Assembly (NCBI RefSeq): GCF_014650035.1
Contig: NZ_BMUE01000022.1
Span: forward strand, 25,829-89,828
From: Streptomyces lucensis JCM 4490
GTDB taxonomy: Bacteria > Actinomycetota > Actinomycetes > Streptomycetales > Streptomycetaceae
DNA: 64,000 nucleotides
Reading direction: 5' to 3'
The position numbers and the translations under genes are program-made. The notes under the pieces were generated by a model that was not told where the DNA came from, did not search any database, and worked only from the letters and a program-made list of their open reading frames with translations. Positions within the stretch are counted from its first letter, which is position 1. Every line of letters starts with the position of its first letter. Shown here one piece after another: positions 53,360-61,054 of the stretch.

Positions 53360-53437
53360 GCCTACGGCCGGGCGCGCATCCGCCGTGGCCGCTCGCGCGG
53401 CCCGCCGAGCCCCTGCCGCGGGGGCCGCCGGGTCGCG

Positions 53438-54775
53438 CTACGCCAGGTACGCCAGGCCGGGATGGACCCGGGTGTAGGCCTCGACCAGCCGGCGGGCCAC
53501 GGTGACCGAGTCGACCAGCGGGTGCAGCGCGAAGGCCTTCACCGCCGTCGCCCGGGAGCCGGACTCGGCCGCGGCCAGCACCTCGCGCTCGACGGCCTTG
53601 ACCGAGCAGACCAGTCCGGCGGCGTGGCCCGGCAGCGGGTCGGCCGCCAGGGGGTGGGCGCCGCTCGCGTCGACCAGGCAGGGGACCTCGACGACGGCGT
53701 CGGCGTCGAGGACGGACAGCGTGGAGCGGTTGCGGACGTTGAGGATCAGGGTGGTGCGCTCGTCCCGGGCGACGGCCCGCATCAGGGCGAGGGCGACCTT
53801 CTCGTAGCCGCCGGACAGGTCCTCGGCCTCGCGCTCGCCGGCGCCGGCGCTCTCCCGGTTCTCGGCCATGTAGGTGGCCTCCCGCTCGGCACGGGTGCGG
53901 TCCCAGGCGGACAGCGCGGAGACGCCGGGGTCGACCGCCTCCGTGTAGAACCGGGCCTGCTGGTCGCGCAGGAAGGCGCCGCGGGTCCTGGCCGCCTCCT
54001 GGTAGGCGCGGACGGTCTCCCGGTTGAAGTAGTAGTAGTGCAGGTACTCGTTGGGGACCGCGCCGAGCGAGCGCAGCCAGTCGGCGCCGAAGAGCCGTCC
54101 CTCCTCGAAGGAGCCGAGGAGCGTGGGGTCGGCGAGCAGTCTCGGCAGTTCGTCGCGGCCGGCGACGCGCAGGCCGCGCACCCAGCCGAGGTGGTTGAGA
54201 CCGACGTAGTCGACGAAGGCCTCCTTCGGGTCGGCGCCGAGGGCGCGGGCGACGCGGCGGCCGAGGCCGACCGGCGAGTCGCAGATGCCGATGACTCGGT
54301 CGCCGAGATGGCGCGCCATGGCCTCGGTGACCAGGCCCGCCGGGTTGGTGAAGTTGATGACCCACGCCCCGGGGGCCAGGCGGGCCACGCGCCGGGCGAT
54401 GTCGACGGCGACGGGAACGGTGCGCAGGCCGTAGGCGATGCCGCCCGCGCCGACGGTCTCCTGGCCGAGCACCCCTTCGGCGAGCGCGACCCGCTCGTCG
54501 TCCGCCCGGCCCGCCAGTCCGCCGACGCGGATCGCGGAGAAGACGAAGTCGGCGCCGCGCAGCGCCTCGTCGAGAGCGGTGGTGGCGGTCACCTCGGGGG
54601 CGCCCGGGACGCCGGCGGCCTGTTCGGCCAGGACGCGCGTCACCGCACGCAGCCGGCGGGCGTCCGTGTCGTGCAGGACGACACGGGTGACCCGCCCCTC
54701 GGCCCGGTCGGCCAGCAGCGCACCGTACACCAGCGGCACCCGGAACCCGCCGCCGCCCAGAATCGTCAGCTTCAC
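53438..54775 (-). CDS. GH4 family 6-phospho-beta-glucosidase
   Basis: 445-aa NAD- and metal-dependent glycosidase of family 4. N-terminal LTILGGGGFRVPLVYGALL dinucleotide loop; the metal site near ICDSPVGLGRRVARAL (Cys) and GLNHLGWVRGLRV (His); INFTNPAGLVTEAMARHLG is the family signature. Substrates are 6-phosphorylated disaccharides such as cellobiose-6-phosphate. The start is GTG 54775 and the gene stands alone. No PTS genes are nearby. The family includes alpha-galactosidases and alpha-glucuronidases, but the CDSP and GLNHLGW blocks fit the 6-phospho-beta branch. Confidence 0.9.
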   Translation of the reverse strand: MKLTILGGGGFRVPLVYGALLADRAEGRVTRVVLHDTDARRLRAVTRVLAEQAAGVPGAPEVTATTALDEALRGADFVFSAIRVGGLAGRADDERVALAEGVLGQETVGAGGIAYGLRTVPVAVDIARRVARLAPGAWVINFTNPAGLVTEAMARHLGDRVIGICDSPVGLGRRVARALGADPKEAFVDYVGLNHLGWVRGLRVAGRDELPRLLADPTLLGSFEEGRLFGADWLRSLGAVPNEYLHYYYFNRETVRAYQEAARTRGAFLRDQQARFYTEAVDPGVSALSAWDRTRAEREATYMAENRESAGAGEREAEDLSGGYEKVALALMRAVARDERTTLILNVRNRSTLSVLDADAVVEVPCLVDASGAHPLAADPLPGHAAGLVCSVKAVEREVLAAAESGSRATAVKAFALHPLVDSVTVARRLVEAYTRVHPGLAYLA

Positions 54776-54867
54776 GCCCCGCACCCTTCCCGCGCGTCCG
54801 CCACCACGATAGGCCGGGGGCGCCCGGCTACCGGCGGGCGGGGCCGCCGCGCGCCCGCTCGGCCGGC

Positions 54868-55082
54868 GCCCGGCCCACCGCCCACCCGCGCCCGTGCAAG
54901 CCGCCCCGCGGGCACCCCGGCCACCCGAAGAACCCTCGCATGCAGCGCACAGCACGACAGCCCCCCAGGGAAGCGGGGAACTGCGCGACCGGCCCACCAC
55001 CACCCGCACCCGCGCAAGAGGCGACCCGCCCCGCCGCGCGGGCACCACGGCCACCCCGAGGAACCCTCGCATGCAGCGCACA
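54868..55082. repeat. Tandem duplication of about 130 bp, related to a dispersed Streptomyces repeat
   Basis: In the 502-bp gap 54776-55277, a segment ending in AACCCTCGCATGCAGCGCAC occurs twice (copies ending about 54951 and 55082, shift near 131 bases). The flanking CGGCCCACC motif is repeated too. Within it, GGGGAACTGCGCGACCGG (54975-54992) matches, from memory, a short sequence widely scattered between Streptomyces genes. No gene is here. The rest of the gap holds the GH16 promoter and operators. Confidence 0.65.
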
Positions 55083-55161
55083 GATCCGCGATCTGGGCCG
55101 GTACGGGTGGCTTCAGTCCGTGAACTCCCTTGGACCCAAAGGAGTTTCTTTGTTTTAAGTC

Positions 55162-55190
55162 TTGACGGCCGCCAAGGCGGAGAGCACATT
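55162..55190 (+). promoter_or_regulatory. Probable promoter of the GH16 gene
   Basis: TTGACG (55162-55167) with CACATT (55185-55190) at 17 bases spacing, in a short A/T-rich patch (TTTGTTTTAAG just upstream). Two operator boxes follow immediately downstream, as expected for repression. Confidence 0.55.
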
Positions 55191-55199
55191 GGCGGCACT

Positions 55200-55215
55200 C
55201 TGAGAGCGCTCTCAG
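55200..55215. promoter_or_regulatory. CebR-like operator 1 (CTGAGAGCGCTCTCAG)
   Basis: Perfect 16-base palindrome. The Streptomyces cellobiose regulator CebR binds TGGGAGCGCTCCCA; this site differs only by substituting GAG/CTC at the ends. It lies downstream of the predicted -10. Confidence 0.8.
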
Positions 55216-55224
55216 ACGTCGTCG

Positions 55225-55238
55225 TGGGAGCGCTCTCA
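55225..55238. promoter_or_regulatory. CebR-like operator 2 (TGGGAGCGCTCTCA)
   Basis: A second near-palindrome, 24 bases from the first measured centre to centre, one half matching the CebR consensus exactly. It ends 39 bases before the GH16 ATG. Confidence 0.8.
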
Positions 55239-55277
55239 TGACCAACTCCCGCACACTCCGTACCCGAGAGGCTCCCC

Positions 55278-56714
55278 ATGAACGAAACCTCCGGCACGCC
55301 GCACCCGGGCGGCGCGCGGTCACGCCCGGACGACAGACGGCGGCGCTCCGTCCGCAGGGCCCTCGTCGCCGCCCTCGGTACGATGAGCCTCGCCGCGGCT
55401 CTCGCCGGCACCGCCACCCTGCCCGCCGAGGCCTCCGCCCCCACGCCGCCCACAGGCTGGACGCAGGTCTTCGCGGACGACTTCGACGGTGCCGCCGGCT
55501 CCGGCGTCGACACCGCCGACTGGCAGTACGACACCGGGACGTCGTACCCGGGCGGTGCCGCCAACTGGGGCACCGGTGAGGTCGAGACGATGACGTCGAG
55601 CACCAGCAACGTCGCGCTCGACGGCAACGGCAACCTGCTCATCACCCCGCGTCGCGACGCCTCCGGCCACTGGACCTCGGGCCGCATCGAGACCAGGCGC
55701 ACCGACTTCCAGCCCCCGTCGGGCGGCAAGCTGCGCGTGCAGGCCCGGATCCAGATGCCCGATGTCACCGGGGCCGCCGCCAAGGGTTACTGGCCCGCCT
55801 TCTGGATGCTGGGCTCGCCGTTCCGCGGCAACTACCAGAACTGGCCCGGCGTCGGCGAGCTGGACATCATGGAGAACGTCCAGGGCCTCAACACCGACTG
55901 GGCCACCGTGCACTGCGGCACCAACCCGGGCGGCCCCTGCAACGAGACCTCAGGCATCGGCGGCTCCACCGCGTGCACCGGGACCTCCTGCCAGGCCGGC
56001 TTCCACACCTACGCGATGGAGTGGGACCGCTCCACCGGCCCCGAGGAGATCCGCTTCTACCTCGACGGCGTCAACTTCCACACCGTGAAGGCCAACCAGG
56101 TCGACGCGGCGACGTGGGCCAACGCCACGAACCACGGCTACTTCGTCATCCTGAACGTGGCGATGGGCGGCGGCTTCCCGGGCGCCTTCGGCGGTGGCCC
56201 GGACAGCGGGACCGAGCCGGGCCACCCGATGACCGTCGACTACGTGCAGGTCCTGCAGTCCTCGGGCGGCGGGGGCGGCACCACTCCCCCGCCGTCCGGC
56301 GACCGGGACGCCTACAGCGCCGTCCAGGCCGAGTCCTACGACGGCCAGTCCGGCGTGGTCTCCGAGTCCACCACGGACTCGGGCGGCGGGCAGGACATCG
56401 GCTCCCTGGCGAACGGCGACTGGGCGCTGTACAAGGGCGTCGACTTCGGCTCGACGGCGGCCAGGCAGTTCTACGCCCGGGTGGCGAGCGGGGCCGCGTC
56501 CGGCGTCAGCGGACTGGTGGAGGTACGGCTGGACAGCCGCGGCAGCACCCCGATCGGCAGCTTCGCGCTGGCCGACACGGGCGGCTGGCAGTCGTGGCGG
56601 ACCGTCCCGGCGAACATCGGCCCGGTGACGGGCACGCACGACGTGTACCTGACGTTCAGCAGCGGCCAGCCGGCCGACTTCGTGAACGTCAACTGGTTCG
56701 ACTTCGGTCACTGA
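55278..56714 (+). CDS. Secreted GH16 endo-beta-1,3-glucanase with CBM6
   Basis: 478-aa secreted laminarinase-type enzyme. Long signal peptide with a basic N-region (RSRPDDRRRRSVRR) and a cut near AEASA. The GH16 domain spans about 60-320, with the catalytic motif GELDIMEN (Glu194, Asp196, Glu199). After a Gly/Pro linker (GGGGGTTPPPSG) a C-terminal CBM6-like domain (about 345-478) starts AVQAESYDGQSG and includes LANGDWALYKGVDFGS. The start is ATG 55278. It is preceded by two CebR-like boxes, so beta-glucan sugars such as cellobiose or laminaribiose probably induce it. It overlaps the convergent AraC gene by 26 bases. Confidence 0.93.
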   Translation: MNETSGTPHPGGARSRPDDRRRRSVRRALVAALGTMSLAAALAGTATLPAEASAPTPPTGWTQVFADDFDGAAGSGVDTADWQYDTGTSYPGGAANWGTGEVETMTSSTSNVALDGNGNLLITPRRDASGHWTSGRIETRRTDFQPPSGGKLRVQARIQMPDVTGAAAKGYWPAFWMLGSPFRGNYQNWPGVGELDIMENVQGLNTDWATVHCGTNPGGPCNETSGIGGSTACTGTSCQAGFHTYAMEWDRSTGPEEIRFYLDGVNFHTVKANQVDAATWANATNHGYFVILNVAMGGGFPGAFGGGPDSGTEPGHPMTVDYVQVLQSSGGGGGTTPPPSGDRDAYSAVQAESYDGQSGVVSESTTDSGGGQDIGSLANGDWALYKGVDFGSTAARQFYARVASGAASGVSGLVEVRLDSRGSTPIGSFALADTGGWQSWRTVPANIGPVTGTHDVYLTFSSGQPADFVNVNWFDFGH

Positions 56715-57651
56715 CCGGATCCCCGGGCCACTCCTTGAGGAGTTCCGCCCGGAACGCCACCGGCGTGACACCGGTGTGCAGCTGGAAGAACTTGGAGAAG
56801 TTCGCCGCGTCGGGGAAGCCCACGGCCGCCCCGACGCGGCCGATCGGCATGTCCGTGTGGGCGAGCAGGCGTTTGGCCTCCAGGACCACACGCCTGTCGA
56901 TGAACCCCTTGGGCGTCTCGCCGGTGGCCGCGCGGACCGCGCGGACGAGGGTGCGGCGGGAGTAACCGAGCGCGTCGGCGTAGGCGCTGACGCTGTGCTG
57001 GGTGGCGAAGCCCTGCTCGACCGCGTCCCTGAAGAGGGTGAAGGTGCTGTCCGCCGGCCGCCGGGGCGCCTGGGCCGACCCGGCCGCGAGGTGGGCCAGG
57101 CGCAGGAGGAACGCTGTCAGGGTGTGCCGCAGCACCGCCGTGTGCAGGCTCAGCGGAAGCGTCGCGGTGTCCTCGTACTCGCGGCGCAGCTGCTCCAGGG
57201 CCGCCCGGAGCGCGGCGAGTTGCGCCGGGCCCGGGTGCAGCAGCGGCGGCAGGTCGTAGCGGTACAGACCGGTGGCCTCGACGGTGGAGCGGGGCAGGAA
57301 GCCGGGTTGCATGGTCAGGACGGTTCCGCGGTACTCGCTCCCGCGGGCGAAGCGGTGGACCTGCCCGGGGCGGATCCACAGCAGGTCGCCGGCCGCGGCC
57401 TCGTACTCGGCGAAGTCGATCATGTGCCGTACGGGGCCGCCGGTGAAGAGCATGACCACGTGGAAGTCGATGCGGTGGACCCGGTGCAGAGGAGCGTCGG
57501 CGTGCCAGGTGCGGTCGCTCCCCAGGGGGCCGATCTGCATGCCGACGCCGCCGACGGCCAGGTCGGCCGGGAAGGGGAAGGTCCTGATCCCGCCGCCGTC
57601 GTCCGTGCCCTCGCTCCCGGCCCGGGGGGTCCGGGGTGCTCTGTCCGCCAT
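56689..57651 (-). CDS. AraC family transcriptional regulator
   Basis: 320-aa regulator with an N-terminal cupin-like sensing domain (HRVHRIDFHVVMLFTGGPVRHMIDF, GDLLWIRPGQVHRF). The C-terminal double HTH runs from HSVSAYADALGYSRRTLVRAV to VGFPDAANFSKFFQLHTGVTP (about residues 220-310). Start ATG 57651. It is divergent from the pentose-phosphate operon across 163 bases containing a perfect A/T palindrome, so it may control that operon. That link is by position only. Its last residues are encoded over the GH16 stop. Confidence 0.91.
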   Translation of the reverse strand: MADRAPRTPRAGSEGTDDGGGIRTFPFPADLAVGGVGMQIGPLGSDRTWHADAPLHRVHRIDFHVVMLFTGGPVRHMIDFAEYEAAAGDLLWIRPGQVHRFARGSEYRGTVLTMQPGFLPRSTVEATGLYRYDLPPLLHPGPAQLAALRAALEQLRREYEDTATLPLSLHTAVLRHTLTAFLLRLAHLAAGSAQAPRRPADSTFTLFRDAVEQGFATQHSVSAYADALGYSRRTLVRAVRAATGETPKGFIDRRVVLEAKRLLAHTDMPIGRVGAAVGFPDAANFSKFFQLHTGVTPVAFRAELLKEWPGDPVSDRSRTS

Positions 57652-57746
57652 GTCGCCGTGTGCCGTCCCGTCCGACCCGTCGTCCGATGCCGCCTGCCCG
57701 ATGTCCCAGATTCACCACAGGCTGACACACCTCGACCTTCCCCCCA

Positions 57747-57761
57747 AAAAGTCAGACTTTT
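57747..57761. promoter_or_regulatory. Palindrome AAAAGTC-A-GACTTTT upstream of tkt
   Basis: Perfect 7-base arms around a single A, in a short A/T-rich patch (AAAAAGTCAGACTTTTAG). It lies 54-68 bases before the transketolase ATG, between the divergent AraC and tkt genes. Candidate operator of either. It is strikingly A/T-rich for this genome. Confidence 0.65.
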
Positions 57762-57814
57762 AGATTTGAACGCGGACGGCCCACAGTCGCGCAGTGAGCG
57801 AGGACTTCTTGAAC

Positions 57815-59890
57815 ATGAGCACGCAGACACCCGAGAGTTTCGAGTGGACGGACCTCGACCGGCGCGCCGTGGACACGGCCCGCCTGCTGGCGGCCGACGC
57901 GGTACAGAAGGCCGGCAACGGCCACCCGGGCACCGCGATGAGCCTGGCGCCCGCCGCGTACACGGTCTTTCAGAAGGTGATGCGTCATGATCCGGCCGAC
58001 CCGGAGTGGGCGGGCCGTGACCGCTTCGTGCTGTCCCCCGGCCACACCTCGCTGACGCTGTACACCCAGCTCTTCCTCGCCGGGTACGAGCTGGAGCTGG
58101 ACGACCTGCGGGCGTTCCGCACGCACGGTTCGAAGACGCCTGGCCATCCCGAGTACGGGCATACGGCGGGTGTGGAGACCACCACCGGTCCGCTCGGCCA
58201 GGGCGTCGCGAACGCCGTCGGCATGGCCATGGCCGCCCGCTACGAGCGCGGCCTGTTCGACCCGGAGGCCCCCGCGGGCGCCTCCCCGTTCGACCACACC
58301 GTCTGGGCGATCGTCTCCGACGGCGACCTGGAGGAGGGTGTCTCCGCCGAGGCGTCGTCGCTGGCCGGCCACCAGAGGCTCGGCAACCTGGTCTTCCTCT
58401 ACGACGACAACCACATCTCCATCGAGGGCGACACCGCGACCGCCTTCTCCGAGGACGTGCTGAAGCGGTACGAGGCCTACGGCTGGCACACCCGGCGCGT
58501 CGAGCCCACCGCCGACGGCGACGTCGACGTGCCCGCCCTGTACGCGGCGCTGAGGGCGGCGCGGGAGGAGACCGGGCGGCCCTCGATCATCGCGATGCGC
58601 ACGATCATCGCCTGGCCGGCCCCGAACGCGCGGAACACCGAGGCCTCGCACGGCTCGGCGCTCGGCGAGGAGGAGATCGCCGCCACCAAGCGCCTGCTCG
58701 GCTTCGACCCCGAGCAGGCCTTCGAGGTGACCGACGAGGTCCTCGCGCACACCCGCCGGGCCCTGGACCGGGGCGCCGAGGCGCACGTGGCCTGGGACAA
58801 GCGGATCGCCGAGTGGCGTACGGCCCACCCGGAGCGGGCGCTGCTGTTCGACCGGATCGGCAGGGGCGAGCTGCCCGAGGGCTGGGAGGACGCCCTGCCG
58901 GTGTTCGAGGAGGGCAAGCCGGTCGCGACCCGTGCCGCCTCCGGCAGGGTGCTGCAGGCGCTCGGCCCGGTGATCCCGGAACTGTGGGGCGGCTCCGCCG
59001 ACCTGGCCGGGTCCAACAACACCACCATCGACAGGTCCAGCTCCTTCCTGCCGGAGGGCAACCCGCTGCCGGAGGCCGACCCGTACGGCCGCACCGTGCA
59101 CTTCGGCATCCGCGAGTTCTCGATGGCCGCGGAGATGAACGGCATCGCCCTGCACGGCAACACCCGGATCTACGGCGGCACCTTCCTGGTGTTCTCCGAC
59201 TACATGCGCAACGCCGTCCGTATGTCGGCGCTGATGCAGCTGCCGGTGACGTACGTGTGGACGCACGACTCCATCGGCCTCGGCGAGGACGGCCCCACCC
59301 ACCAGCCGGTCGAGCACCTGGCCTCGCTGCGCGCCATCCCTGGCCTGAACGTCGTCCGCCCGGCGGACGCCAACGAGACCGCGATCGCCTGGGCCGAGAT
59401 CCTGAGGAGGCACGCCACCAGCCCTGCCCCGCACGGGCTCGCGCTCACCCGCCAGGGCGTGCCGACGTACGCGCCGAACGAGGACGCGGCCAAGGGCGGC
59501 TACGTACTGCGCGAGTCCTCGACGGAGGTCCCGGAGGTGATCATCATCGCGACGGGCTCCGAGGTGCAGCTGGCCGTGTCCGCGCGGGAGCGGCTGGAGG
59601 CCGGGGGAATCGGCACCCGGGTGGTGTCGATGCCTTCCGTGGAGTGGTTCGAGGAGCAGCCGCGCGGGTACCGCGAGCGGGTGCTGCCCCCGGGCGTGCG
59701 GGCACGGGTCGCGGTCGAGGCCGGTATCGGTCTGACCTGGCACCGGTTCGTGGGCGACGCCGGCCGCATCGTCTCGCTGGAGCACTTCGGTGCCTCCGCG
59801 GACGCCGGGACGCTGTTCGCCGCATACGGCTTCACCCCTGAGAACGTCGCCGCCGCAGCCCGCGAGTCGCTCGCTGCCGCGCGCGCCTGA
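57815..59890 (+). CDS. tkt: Transketolase
   Basis: 691-aa thiamine-diphosphate enzyme of the non-oxidative pentose phosphate pathway, moving two-carbon units between sugar phosphates. N-domain: AVQKAGNGHPGTAMSLAPAAY (substrate His) and the ThDP motif GDLEEGVSAEASSLAGHQRLGNLVFLYDDN. Middle domain: FGIREFSMAAEMNGIALHG, RMSALMQLPVTYVWTHDSIGLGEDGPTHQPVEHL. C-domain follows. Start ATG 57815 with GAGG about 10 bases upstream; a GTG at 57794 would add seven residues. First gene of an operon with tal (18-base gap), zwf, opcA and pgi. Confidence 0.95.
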   Translation: MSTQTPESFEWTDLDRRAVDTARLLAADAVQKAGNGHPGTAMSLAPAAYTVFQKVMRHDPADPEWAGRDRFVLSPGHTSLTLYTQLFLAGYELELDDLRAFRTHGSKTPGHPEYGHTAGVETTTGPLGQGVANAVGMAMAARYERGLFDPEAPAGASPFDHTVWAIVSDGDLEEGVSAEASSLAGHQRLGNLVFLYDDNHISIEGDTATAFSEDVLKRYEAYGWHTRRVEPTADGDVDVPALYAALRAAREETGRPSIIAMRTIIAWPAPNARNTEASHGSALGEEEIAATKRLLGFDPEQAFEVTDEVLAHTRRALDRGAEAHVAWDKRIAEWRTAHPERALLFDRIGRGELPEGWEDALPVFEEGKPVATRAASGRVLQALGPVIPELWGGSADLAGSNNTTIDRSSSFLPEGNPLPEADPYGRTVHFGIREFSMAAEMNGIALHGNTRIYGGTFLVFSDYMRNAVRMSALMQLPVTYVWTHDSIGLGEDGPTHQPVEHLASLRAIPGLNVVRPADANETAIAWAEILRRHATSPAPHGLALTRQGVPTYAPNEDAAKGGYVLRESSTEVPEVIIIATGSEVQLAVSARERLEAGGIGTRVVSMPSVEWFEEQPRGYRERVLPPGVRARVAVEAGIGLTWHRFVGDAGRIVSLEHFGASADAGTLFAAYGFTPENVAAAARESLAAARA

Positions 59891-59908
59891 CACCGACGCG
59901 AAAGAAAG

Positions 59909-61054
59909 ATGATCACAGTGACCGAAGCAATCGCGACCCCCGGAGCCCTCAAGCGCCTCGCCGACGAAGGCGTGTCGATCTGGCTCGACGACCTGTCGCG
60001 GAAGCGGATCGTCTCGGGTGGCCTCGCCGATCTGGTGGCGAGCGGAACCGCCGTCGGTGTCACCACCAACCCGTCGATCTTCCAGGCCGCCATAGGCTCC
60101 GGGGAGGGTTACGAGGAGCAGCTGACCGACCTCGCCGTACGGGATGTCACGGTCGACGAGGCCGTCCGGATGATGACGACCGCCGACGTGCGGGCCGCCG
60201 CCGACGTCCTGCGCCCGGTCTACGACGCCACGGACGGCCGTGACGGCCGCGTCTCCATCGAGGTCGACCCCCGCCTCGCGCACGACACGGCGGCGACCGT
60301 CGCCGAGGCCAAGCAGCTGGCCTGGCTGGTCGACCGGCCGGGCGTGATGATCAAGATTCCCGCGACCAGGGCGGGGCTCCCGGCGATCACCGAGGTCGTC
60401 GGCCTCGGCATCAGCGTCAACGTCACGCTGATCTTCTCCCTGGAGCGCTACCGCGAGGTCATGGACGCCTACCTGGCCGGTCTGGAGAAGGCCCGTGAGC
60501 GGGGCGTCGACCTGTCGACGGTCCACTCGGTGGCGTCCTTCTTCGTCTCCCGGGTGGACAGCGAGATCGACAAGCGGCTGACCGCCCTCGGCACCGACGA
60601 GGCCCTCGCGCTCAGGGGCCGCGCCGCCCTCGCCAACGCCCGCCTCGCATACCAGTCCTACGAGGAGGTCTTCGGCTCCGCCCGCTGGCTGGCGCTCGCC
60701 GGTGAGCGGGCGAACCGGCAGCGCCCGCTGTGGGCGTCCACCGGGGTCAAGGACCCCGCCTACAAGGACACCCTGTACGTGGACGAGCTGGTCGCGCCGG
60801 GCACCGTCAACACCATGCCGGAGGCCACGCTGAACGCCGTCGCCGACCACGGCGAGATCACCGGTGACACGGTGACCGGCGGCTACGCGCAGGCGCACGC
60901 CGACCTCGCCGCCGTCGAGCGGCTCGGCATCTCCTACGACGAGGTCGTCCGGCAACTGGAGGACGAGGGCGTCGCCAAGTTCGAGGCGGCCTGGCAAGAG
61001 CTGCTGGACGCCGTCGCGACGTCTCTGAGGAACAAGGGAGCTGACGCCCGATGA
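59909..61054 (+). CDS. tal: Transaldolase
   Basis: 381-aa class I aldolase exchanging a dihydroxyacetone unit between sedoheptulose-7-phosphate and glyceraldehyde-3-phosphate. The Schiff-base lysine is Lys149 in VMIKIPATRAG. TTNPSIFQAAIG is the N-terminal substrate loop and VASFFVSRVDSEIDKRL the C-terminal block. It belongs to the longer actinobacterial TalB-like branch. Start ATG 59909 with a GAAAGAAAG Shine-Dalgarno. Its stop overlaps the zwf start (ATGA, 61051-61054). Confidence 0.95.
   Translation: MITVTEAIATPGALKRLADEGVSIWLDDLSRKRIVSGGLADLVASGTAVGVTTNPSIFQAAIGSGEGYEEQLTDLAVRDVTVDEAVRMMTTADVRAAADVLRPVYDATDGRDGRVSIEVDPRLAHDTAATVAEAKQLAWLVDRPGVMIKIPATRAGLPAITEVVGLGISVNVTLIFSLERYREVMDAYLAGLEKARERGVDLSTVHSVASFFVSRVDSEIDKRLTALGTDEALALRGRAALANARLAYQSYEEVFGSARWLALAGERANRQRPLWASTGVKDPAYKDTLYVDELVAPGTVNTMPEATLNAVADHGEITGDTVTGGYAQAHADLAAVERLGISYDEVVRQLEDEGVAKFEAAWQELLDAVATSLRNKGADAR

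Noticed and set aside
49868..53437. Secondary-metabolite cluster around the phosphopantetheinyl transferase
   Set aside because: No polyketide, peptide synthetase, lanthipeptide or terpene synthase genes; the ATP-grasp protein and phosphoesterase alone do not make a cluster.
37728..58000. ram/SapB lanthipeptide locus expected near this region in S. coelicolor
   Set aside because: I looked for RamC-, RamS- and RamR-like proteins and saw none in the window. This says nothing of the rest of the genome.
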